The notes under the pieces are model-generated. The model did no database searches. It saw nothing but the letters and a program-made list of their open reading frames with translations, and was not told the DNA's origin. Positions 20,384 through 27,324 of a stretch of DNA of 64,000 nt are shown one piece after another (positions within the stretch are counted from its first letter, which is position 1; every line of letters starts with the position of its first letter). Location of the stretch: NCBI RefSeq assembly GCF_900101115.1, contig NZ_FNFU01000006.1:109037-173036 (forward strand). The letters run 5' to 3'. Position numbers and translations under genes: made by a program. Source of the DNA: Cryobacterium psychrotolerans (lineage in GTDB: Bacteria; Actinomycetota; Actinomycetes; Actinomycetales; Microbacteriaceae).

Positions 20384-20863
20384 CTAGTCGACCGAGGCCG
20401 CGCTCGGTGCGGACTGGGCGCTCGGCGCCGACGGGGCGCTCGGGGCGCTGGCGACCGACGGTGCGCTGACGACTGAGGGTGCTGCGACCGAGGGGGCGCT
20501 GGCGACCGACGGCACATCCACGACGGCCGGTGCTTCGGCCGGTGCGACGACGGAGGGGACGCTGACGACCGAGGAGGCGTCCGCGACGCTTGGCGCGCTG
20601 GCGACCGCGGGGGCGTCCACGGCGGCCGGGACGTCCGCCACGACCGGTGCATCCTCCACGGCCAGGGCGTCCTCGACGGCCGTCGTCACTGCGGCATCGT
20701 CGACGACGTCGCTCGACACGGGGGTGACGGCTTCGACGCCGATGGATTCTTCGACGCTGTCGTTGATTCCGAATGCATTGGCAGCGGAGACCGCGCCACC
20801 TGCGATGAGCCCGAGCCCGAGTGCCGAGCCGGCCCCCATCGCAATCCACTTCTTCGTGTTCAT
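20384..20863 (-). CDS. Secreted Ala/Ser/Pro/Val-rich repetitive protein
   Basis: 159 aa from the ATG at 20863, with GGGGAGAG just upstream. An N-terminal signal (MNTKKWIAMG, then a glycine-rich hydrophobic core and VSAANA) suggests export. The mature part begins acidic (SVEESIGVEAV) and then becomes degenerate repeats of APSVASAPS/VSVPSV ending in (APS)n. It has no cysteine and no enzymatic motif. It could be a cell-wall linker or surface protein lacking a visible sortase motif. It has its own terminator and sits in the insertion between tmk and holB. I do not recognise a named family. Confidence 0.78.
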   Translation of the reverse strand: MNTKKWIAMGAGSALGLGLIAGGAVSAANAFGINDSVEESIGVEAVTPVSSDVVDDAAVTTAVEDALAVEDAPVVADVPAAVDAPAVASAPSVADASSVVSVPSVVAPAEAPAVVDVPSVASAPSVAAPSVVSAPSVASAPSAPSAPSAQSAPSAASVD

Positions 20864-20987
20864 GACTCTCCCCGAGTTTCTTGTTTGTCTGGTCTGTCGG
20901 GGGAGGCGGAGCGCCTCGACCCGAGGGGCTTCAGCCTCGCAGCCGCGGATGAGAAGAATCAGGGCCTGTGGATGAGAGGGCTCTCAT

Positions 20988-22229
20988 CTAGACAGATCTG
21001 TCTTGAGCCCCGGCGACCAGCGCCCCGGCGACCAGGGACTCGGCGGCCGCAAGGAGCTCGGCCCCGTGGGCCCCCGAGGTGAGGATGTGCCCCAGCAGGT
21101 GCGTCGCGGCGATTGGCCGTGCCCGCAGGGCGAACCCGGCGTCGGCTCGGCCGCTCCAGCGATCCCGGGCGCGCTCAGCGAGAAACAGGCATTTTTCGGC
21201 CGTGTCGTCGTCGCCGCGGCTGCGGTGGTGCTGCGCGGTGACGACGAGATGGGCGTAGAACGCCGCCGCGTCATCCGCCGGGTCGCCGAGGCCGGCGGTA
21301 TCGATGTCGAGCACGCCGGTGATGCGTGACGGATGCTGCGGGTCGACGAAGACCTGGCCGACGTGGAGGTCGCCGTGGATCGTCACGGGTGTCGCGGCCC
21401 CCGCGCGCTCGCGCACCCGGGCGATGGCCTCGCCGATGCGCGTGATCGAAGCGGTGTGCTCCGGGAGGAGCGCCAGGAGCCGGTCGAGGTACCAGGGCAG
21501 GCGTTCGGCGAGGGACTTGCGCGCCGCGCCGGCGCTCGGGATCGCGCCGATGCGGGCGGTGAGGTCGTCGATCGCGTCGAGGAACGCTCCCGGCTGCAGG
21601 TCGGCGATGAGCTGGCTGGCTTCGGTGCCGGCCAGGGGCGCGAAGGCGATGAATCCGTCGGCGCTCCAGCCCAGGCTCCGCGGGACAGGGACTCCCTCGA
21701 GCCGCCACAGGCTGTAGCGGGCGTGCAGGTCCTCGGCGACGGCCGGGCGCACGACCTTGAGGAACACAGTGAATTCCGGCGCCTCCACGCGCACGACCGC
21801 GCGCTTGCCCGGCCGGTAGGCCACGACGGTGAGCGTGACTGCGCTGGGGTCCAGGCCAAGCCGGCGGAGGAGGGTCGTCGCCGCCTCGGGGAAGACGGCG
21901 GCGGGCAGCGCCGGCAGCTCCGGGTCGCGCGGATAGAGCCAGACCGCGATGCGTTCGCCCGACTCCTCGTCGCGGAAGGTGAGCACCCCCTCGCGCTCGC
22001 GCTTCGTCGGGTTCGTTTCGAGATAGACGATGTGCGTCTCGCGGGCGCCGGCATTCGAGCAGAGTTCCAGCTCGTGCCCGGATGCGAACCCGCGGGTGGT
22101 GTTCTCGAGCGTGAGCTGCCGGGAGGCGACCAGGGTCATCCCGACCGATTCGGCGACCGCCTCGAGGATGCCGCGGGTCGCCTCGTCCGGCTCTGTCCGG
22201 TCAGGTGTCGTCAATGGCTGCTCCCGCAT
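20988..22229 (-). CDS. Phosphotransferase of the aminoglycoside-phosphotransferase/kinase fold
   Basis: APH-like protein of about 413 aa from the ATG at 22229. Starts at 22289 (GGAG 9 nt upstream) or 22313 would extend it. The C-terminal lobe contains the catalytic loop HGDLHVGQVFVD (HxDxxxxN-type with V replacing N) and the metal motif DIDTAGLGDPADD. The N-terminal 100 residues have an unrelated alpha/beta part. Family members phosphorylate small molecules, sugars or antibiotics; resistance cannot be inferred. It lies within the B1-B2 bracketed insertion, divergent from holB. An exact 14-bp palindrome overlaps its last codons (20990-21003). Confidence 0.8.
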   Translation of the reverse strand: MREQPLTTPDRTEPDEATRGILEAVAESVGMTLVASRQLTLENTTRGFASGHELELCSNAGARETHIVYLETNPTKREREGVLTFRDEESGERIAVWLYPRDPELPALPAAVFPEAATTLLRRLGLDPSAVTLTVVAYRPGKRAVVRVEAPEFTVFLKVVRPAVAEDLHARYSLWRLEGVPVPRSLGWSADGFIAFAPLAGTEASQLIADLQPGAFLDAIDDLTARIGAIPSAGAARKSLAERLPWYLDRLLALLPEHTASITRIGEAIARVRERAGAATPVTIHGDLHVGQVFVDPQHPSRITGVLDIDTAGLGDPADDAAAFYAHLVVTAQHHRSRGDDDTAEKCLFLAERARDRWSGRADAGFALRARPIAATHLLGHILTSGAHGAELLAAAESLVAGALVAGAQDRSV

Positions 22230-22343
22230 ACATTCAGTGTCGGCCCAGGGGGCGAGCCCGGGCGGAGCCGGGCGTGAGAAGTTTCTCATGCCCGCCGCCT
22301 GCTCCAGGCCCACTGCCGCCCTCTCGCGGGGCCGCGCAGTGGC

Positions 22344-22400
22344 TGAGTTGCGGACAAAGCACCTTCGTTCACAAATTGAAGGTACTTTGTCCGCAACTCA
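22344..22400. repeat. Intergenic palindrome B2 (57 nt: 23 + 11 + 23)
   Basis: Arms TGAGTTGCGGACAAAG then (C/T)ACCTTC with a single mismatch, 11-nt spacer. It lies between the divergent phosphotransferase and holB, 52 nt before the holB start. Confidence 0.95.
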
Positions 22401-22452
22401 ACCCGAGACGTCTTCGCGGGGGAGTGTCGCAGGGGGACGGTAGCCTAGATAA

Positions 22453-23661
22453 ATGGCATTGTGGGACGAGCTCACGGGACAGGCCGATGCGATCGCCATC
22501 TTCCGGGCCGCTGCCGCGCGCTCGGGGGGCTCGACAGGCTCGACCAGCGGGGGCTCGACCAGCGGGGGCTCGACCGGCCGGGCCACCGGCGGGGAGTCGG
22601 CGTCGATGACGCACTCCTGGCTGATCACCGGCCCTCCCGGCTCCGGGCGCTCCAACCTCGCGTACGCCTTCGCCGCGGCCCTGCTCAGCCGGAGCGCCGA
22701 CGACGAAGAGGCCACCGAGCGCCAGGTCGCCGCGCGCACCCACCCCGACCTCACCGTGCTCACCACCGAGGGCGTCATCATCAAGATGGACAGCGTCAAG
22801 GAGGTCGTGGCGCGGTCGCAGTACTCGCCGTCCGTCGGCCGCTACCGGGTGATCGTCGTCGAAGACGCCGACCGGATGGTCGAACGCACCTCGAACGTGC
22901 TGCTCAAGGCCCTCGAGGAGCCGCCGGAGCGCACCGTCTGGATCCTCTGTGCCCCGAGCGAGGCCGACCTGCTGCCCACCATCCGCTCGCGCGTGCGCAC
23001 CGTGCGTCTCCGGGTGCCCAGCGTCGAAGACGTCGCGGCACTGCTGATCGCGCGCGACGGCGTCGACCCAGCGATCGCCGAGCGCGCCGCGCGGGAAGCC
23101 CAGAGCCATATCGGCATGGCCCACCGGCTGGCCACCAACTCGGAGGCGCGGGCCCGGCGCGAGGAAACGCTCCGCACGGCCCTCGGCATCCGCGGGGTCT
23201 CCACGGCCGTCAATGCGGCCTCCCGCCTGCTGGCGATTGCGGGCGACGACGCGAAGGCGATCACCGAAGAGCGCGACGCCGAGGAGCGCGAGGGCGTGCT
23301 GCGCTCCCTCGGCGTGGAGCCCGGCCAGTCCGTGCCGCCGGCCCTGCGCAGCCAGCTGAAGGCGCTCGAAGACGACCAGAAACGCCGGGCGACGCGCAGC
23401 CTGCGTGACGGGATCGACCGCATCCTCGTCGATCTGACCTCGCTCTACCGCGACGTGCTCATGGTGCAGCTGGGACGCGAGGCGAGCGTGATCAACCGCG
23501 AACTTCTCGCCGAGCTGCGCTCGGGCGGCGCATCCAGCACTCAGGCAGCAACGTTGGAGACAATGGATGCGATCGCGCTTGCGCGGCAGAGAATTGAATC
23601 CAACGTGGCACCGGCGCTCGCCCTCGAGGCGATGCTGGTGAGCGCGATTCGCCGCCGCTGA
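22453..23661 (+). CDS. holB: DNA polymerase III delta' subunit
   Basis: Clamp-loader subunit, 402 aa. It begins MALWDELTGQADAIAIFRAA. An insertion of Gly/Ser/Thr repeats (GGSTSGGSTSGG-like, residues 24-50) interrupts the region before the P-loop-like ITGPPGSGRSN, where Lys is replaced by Arg as is common in delta'. Then come ALEEPPERTVWILCAP (sensor region) and the SRVRTVRLRVPS segment (SRC motif variant). The DNA of the Gly/Ser/Thr stretch is a short tandem repeat. It is separated from tmk by the B1-B2 insertion. Confidence 0.93.
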   Translation: MALWDELTGQADAIAIFRAAAARSGGSTGSTSGGSTSGGSTGRATGGESASMTHSWLITGPPGSGRSNLAYAFAAALLSRSADDEEATERQVAARTHPDLTVLTTEGVIIKMDSVKEVVARSQYSPSVGRYRVIVVEDADRMVERTSNVLLKALEEPPERTVWILCAPSEADLLPTIRSRVRTVRLRVPSVEDVAALLIARDGVDPAIAERAAREAQSHIGMAHRLATNSEARARREETLRTALGIRGVSTAVNAASRLLAIAGDDAKAITEERDAEEREGVLRSLGVEPGQSVPPALRSQLKALEDDQKRRATRSLRDGIDRILVDLTSLYRDVLMVQLGREASVINRELLAELRSGGASSTQAATLETMDAIALARQRIESNVAPALALEAMLVSAIRRR

Positions 23662-23695
23662 TGCCGGCGGACGCAGCCCAGGAAAGAGGAATCCG

Positions 23696-25243
23696 TTGAC
23701 CAGACGAATACGCGTCCGCACGTCACCGGTCGCCGCCGTGGCGGCCGCGCTGGTGCTCACCCTGACCCTCAGCGGGTGTGTGCCCTGGTTCCTCCCGCAG
23801 AAATCCCCCGCCACCTCGACGCCGACCGGCGAAAACGTCGAGAACGCACTCGACCCGTTCTACTCGCAGGTGCTGCGCTGGAAGGACTGCGGCGACGGCC
23901 TGCAGTGCACGACCGCGACGGCCCCGCTCGACTGGACCGATCCCGCCGCCGGCGACATCGACCTGGCCCTCGTGCGGCACCCTGCCGCCGGGAACAAGCG
24001 CGTCGGCTCCCTGCTGGTGAACCCGGGCGGCCCCGGCGGCTCCGGCTACGACTTCGTCAAGGACTCACTCGACTACGCCGCCGACGAGAAACTCCAGGCC
24101 GGCTTCGACATCGTCGGCTTCGACCCGCGCGGGGTCGGTCGCTCCTCTGCGGTGACCTGCCTCGAGCCCGCCCAGATGGACGAATACCTCTACGGCCTCA
24201 CCAGTGCGCCCCGGGGCACGGATGCCTGGATCCAGGAACTCGAGACATCCGCCGCCGATTTCGGCGCGGCCTGTGACACGAACACGGGGGCGCTGCTCGG
24301 ACACGTCGACACGGAGAGCGCCGCGCGCGACCTCGACCTGCTGCGTGCCGTGCTCGGCGACAAGAAGCTGAACTACCTCGGCTATTCCTACGGCACCTTC
24401 CTCGGTGCCAGCTACGCGGAGTTGTACCCCGACAAGGTGGGCCGGCTGGCGCTCGACGGCGCCCTCGACCCGTCGACGAGCAACTTCGACGTGACGCGGG
24501 TGCAGGCACAGGGCTTCGAAAGCGCCCTGCGCGCCTACCTCGCCGACTGCCTCGCCGGGTCGGAATGCCCCTTCACCGGCACCGTCGACCAGGCGATGGA
24601 CACCATCGGCGCCCTCCTCGCGTCGGTCGACGTGAGCCCGATCGCAGCGAAGGACGGCCGCGAACTCGGCTCGAACGCCCTGCTCACCGCGATCATCTAC
24701 CCCCTCTACCAGGCGACCGCGTGGCAGTACCTGAGCGACATGTTCGAGAGCGTCCTGGCGGGCGAGGCCGACTACGCGTTCCAGTTCGCCGACCAGTACA
24801 ACGGGCGGAACAAGGACGGCAGCTACGCCGACAACTCCACCGAGGCGTTCACGGCGATCAACTGCATCGACTACGCCTATGACGACGACCCGGCCACGAT
24901 GCGCGCCCAGGCCGCCGAGATCGAGGCCGCGGCCCCGACCATCGGCCGCTACATGGCCTTTGGCGACATCGGCTGCGCCAACTGGCCGCACGCCTTCACC
25001 GGGGAGCGCAGCGAGATCAAGGCAGAGGGGGCCCCGCCCATCCTCGTCATCGGCACCACCAACGACCCGGCGACGCCCTACGTCTGGGCGAAGAACCTCG
25101 CCGCCCAGCTCGACAGCGGCCACCTCGTCACCTTCGAGGGCGAAGGCCACACCGCGTACAACAAGTCCAACGACTGCGTGAACGACGCCGTGGACGACTA
25201 CCTTCTGACCGGGGCGGTGCCCGAGACGGATCCCCGGTGTTGA
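23696..25243 (+). CDS. Secreted TAP-like alpha/beta hydrolase lipoprotein (tripeptidyl aminopeptidase family)
   Basis: 515 aa exported peptidase-type hydrolase. The TTG at 23696 has AGGAAAGAGGA just upstream. A signal peptide ending in the lipobox LSGC (residues 23-26) implies lipid anchoring. The alpha/beta-hydrolase fold has the oxyanion motif NPGGPGGSG, the nucleophile GYSYGT near residue 230, and a C-terminal TAP-like domain with Asp in TTNDPATPY and the catalytic His in EGEGHTAYN. Cysteine pairs (CGDGLQC) fit an extracellular protein. It is similar to Streptomyces SCO7095-type/SlpD-type peptidases. It follows holB by 34 nt and may be cotranscribed. Confidence 0.9.
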   Translation: MTRRIRVRTSPVAAVAAALVLTLTLSGCVPWFLPQKSPATSTPTGENVENALDPFYSQVLRWKDCGDGLQCTTATAPLDWTDPAAGDIDLALVRHPAAGNKRVGSLLVNPGGPGGSGYDFVKDSLDYAADEKLQAGFDIVGFDPRGVGRSSAVTCLEPAQMDEYLYGLTSAPRGTDAWIQELETSAADFGAACDTNTGALLGHVDTESAARDLDLLRAVLGDKKLNYLGYSYGTFLGASYAELYPDKVGRLALDGALDPSTSNFDVTRVQAQGFESALRAYLADCLAGSECPFTGTVDQAMDTIGALLASVDVSPIAAKDGRELGSNALLTAIIYPLYQATAWQYLSDMFESVLAGEADYAFQFADQYNGRNKDGSYADNSTEAFTAINCIDYAYDDDPATMRAQAAEIEAAAPTIGRYMAFGDIGCANWPHAFTGERSEIKAEGAPPILVIGTTNDPATPYVWAKNLAAQLDSGHLVTFEGEGHTAYNKSNDCVNDAVDDYLLTGAVPETDPRC

Positions 25244-25246
25244 CAG

Positions 25247-25288
25247 GGGCGTGCTGATGCGGGCGTGCTGATACGGGCATGTTGACGC
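25247..25288. repeat. Three tandem 14-bp units after the TAP-like gene
   Basis: GGGCGTGCTGATGC, GGGCGTGCTGATAC and GGGCATGTTGACGC follow each other, 4 nt past the stop. Confidence 0.85.
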
Positions 25289-25334
25289 CATCCCGGCTCT
25301 CCCGCGGGCCGCTTCATATGGGAGAATTGACGAC

Positions 25335-25970
25335 ATGTCACCCGACACCGAAGAGCCCGGGCTTCGGGAGCGGAAGCGGCTCGCAACCCGGCGGGCCATC
25401 CAGCACGCGGTCCTGAGCCTGTCGCTGCAGACCGGCCTCGAAAAGGTCACGGTCGAGGACATCAGCCGCGCCGCGAGCATCTCCCCACGCACCTTCTTCA
25501 ACTACTTCCCCTCGAAGGATGCCGCACTGCTCGGCGACACCCCCGACCTGGCCTCCGCGGAGGCCATCGAGGCCTTCGTGCACGGCGGGCCGGACGGGGA
25601 CATCCTCGGCCAGGTCGCCGTACTGCTCGCGGAAAGCCTGGAACGCAGTGAAACCGACCGCGAGATCCACCAGCTGCGCCAGGCCGTCATGAAGGACAGC
25701 ACCTACCTGTTCGGCCTGCGGATGGCGACCCTGCGCGACTTCGAGGCCCGGCTGCTCGACATCGTGACGCGTCGATTCGAGGCCGACCACCCGGAACGGG
25801 CTGGAACGCCGGGCCTCGCCCAGCGCGCCCTGCTCTTCAGCCTGGTCGCGGTGGCCGCCATGCGGCACGCCTGGCGGCGCTGGGCCGAGGAGGACAGCGC
25901 AACCTCCCTGTCCGACTCCCTGGCGGCTTCATTCTCCGAGCTGTACAACTTCACTCGCCCGACCGGCTAA
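25335..25970 (+). CDS. TetR-family transcriptional regulator
   Basis: 211 aa. The N-terminal helix-turn-helix spans residues 14-60 (RRAIQHAVLSLSLQTG, VEDISRAASISPRTFFNYFPSKD), a clear TetR signature. The C-terminal ligand domain is not assignable. No divergent partner lies adjacent: the gene before it is codirectional (91 nt upstream) and tRNA-Thr follows. The target is unknown. Confidence 0.9.
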   Translation: MSPDTEEPGLRERKRLATRRAIQHAVLSLSLQTGLEKVTVEDISRAASISPRTFFNYFPSKDAALLGDTPDLASAEAIEAFVHGGPDGDILGQVAVLLAESLERSETDREIHQLRQAVMKDSTYLFGLRMATLRDFEARLLDIVTRRFEADHPERAGTPGLAQRALLFSLVAVAAMRHAWRRWAEEDSATSLSDSLAASFSELYNFTRPTG

Positions 25971-26020
25971 GCTTGGATGCTGTGTCACCGAGTCTCCCTG
26001 CGGGGAGCATCGGCAGTCAC

Positions 26021-26093
26021 GCCGCCTTAGCTCAGTCGGTAGAGCGATTCACTCGTAATGAATAGGTCATCAGTTCGATTCTGATAGGCGGCC
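26021..26093 (+). tRNA. tRNA-Thr (anticodon CGT)
   Basis: Acceptor GCCGCCT pairs with AGGCGGC, D-arm GCTCAGTCGGTAGAGC, anticodon loop ACTCGTAA giving CGT, T-arm CAGTTCGATTCTG. CCA is not encoded. Palindrome B3 begins 19 nt downstream. Confidence 0.95.
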
Positions 26094-26111
26094 CCACGGT
26101 GTGCCGCATGC

Positions 26112-26168
26112 TGACTTGCGGACAAAGTACCTTCACCTTCGCGACGAAGGTACTTTCTCCGCAACTCA
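26112..26168. repeat. Intergenic palindrome B3 (57 nt: 23 + 11 + 23)
   Basis: Arms TGACTTGCGGACAAAGTACC and complement with two mismatches, 11-nt spacer, between tRNA-Thr and the oxidoreductase gene. Confidence 0.95.
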
Positions 26169-26197
26169 GCCTGTTCCCGTCGGCCTAGGCTTGCAGC

Positions 26198-27181
26198 ATG
26201 ACCGACACTCTTCGCTGGGGCATCCTGGCCACGGGCGGAATCGCCCACCTGTTCACCGCCGACCTCGTGCTGCACGGTTTCCAGGTTCAGGCCGTGGGCT
26301 CCCGCACCCAGCAATCCGCCGACACCTTCGCGGCCAGGTTCGGGATCCCGACCGCTCACGGCAGCTACGAAGCGCTGGTCGCCGATCCGGATGTCGACAT
26401 CATCTACGTCTCGACCCCGCATCCGTTCCACGCCGAGAACGCCGCGCTCGCGCTCAAGGCGGGCAAGCACGTGCTGATCGAGAAGCCCATCGCGATGAAC
26501 GGCCGCGAGGCGCGCGAGATCGTCGACCTGGCCGCGAGCCTCGGCCTGCTCGTGATGGAAGCCATGTGGACCCGGTTCCTGCCGCACATGGTGCGCGTGC
26601 GCGAGATCATCGCTGCCGGCACGCTCGGCGACGTGCACACCCTGATCGCCGACCACACGCAGGACCTCCCCGACGACCCGAAGCACCGCCTGAACGACCT
26701 GGCCCTCGGCGGCGGCGCGCTGCTCGACCTGGCGATCTACCCCTTGTCGTTCGCGTCCGACCTGTTCGGGCGCCCCGAGACGATCCTCGCCAGCGCGTCC
26801 TTCAAAGAAACCGGAGCCGACGCCCAGGTCGCGACGATCTTCCGCTACCCGGGCGGCCAGATCGCCACGACGCTCTCCGCCAGCGACACCCAGGGGCCGA
26901 ACACGGCGACCATCCTGGGCACCCAGGGGCGGATCGACATCGACCAGGTCTGGTACTCGCCCACCACCATCCACGTTCGCGGCAGCGACAACGAAATCGT
27001 CGAGAGCTTCACCGCCGAGGTCGCCGGCCGAGGCATGCACTTCCAGGCGGCGGAAATGGAGCAGGTCATCGGCGCCGGGAAGACGTCGAGCGACATCCTC
27101 CCGACCGAAGAGGTCGTGGCCATCATGGAGACCCTCGACGCCGTGCGCGACCAGATCGGGCTGGCCTACCCCGGCGAGTAA
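26198..27181 (+). CDS. Gfo/Idh/MocA-family NAD(P)-dependent oxidoreductase
   Basis: 327 aa. N-terminal Rossmann domain with GILATGGIAHLF (dinucleotide motif), VSTPHPFHAENAALAL, and the family lysine in GKHVLIEKPIAMN. The C-terminal domain has the WTRFLPH segment and DLALGGGALLDLAIYPLSF seen in dihydrodiol/sugar dehydrogenase-like members. It likely oxidises or reduces a sugar or cyclitol-type substrate, identity unknown. Monocistronic by appearance. Confidence 0.9.
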   Translation: MTDTLRWGILATGGIAHLFTADLVLHGFQVQAVGSRTQQSADTFAARFGIPTAHGSYEALVADPDVDIIYVSTPHPFHAENAALALKAGKHVLIEKPIAMNGREAREIVDLAASLGLLVMEAMWTRFLPHMVRVREIIAAGTLGDVHTLIADHTQDLPDDPKHRLNDLALGGGALLDLAIYPLSFASDLFGRPETILASASFKETGADAQVATIFRYPGGQIATTLSASDTQGPNTATILGTQGRIDIDQVWYSPTTIHVRGSDNEIVESFTAEVAGRGMHFQAAEMEQVIGAGKTSSDILPTEEVVAIMETLDAVRDQIGLAYPGE

Positions 27182-27324
27182 TCCGAAGATCCCGGCCGGC
27201 GCCGGGCAGGCTGACTGCCGCTCTTGGGGGGCACCCGGACTGGGTTAGCCCCGGAGGCAGGAGGGCTCTGGGCAAGACGCCCCCGCTGAGATACCGTGAA
27301 ATCGTCCGCTAATCGGGGGGTTTT

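Noticed and set aside
20971..21003. GATGAGAG/CTCTCATC hairpin and exact palindrome AGACAGATCTGTCT at the phosphotransferase 3' end
   Set aside because: Possibly a terminator, but the second palindrome lies in coding sequence and neither has a T-tract. Too weak to list.
27182..27324. Leader of the GGDEF-EAL gene considered as a c-di-GMP riboswitch
   Set aside because: I could not find the conserved core of the GEMM classes; the segment has only short GC hairpins.
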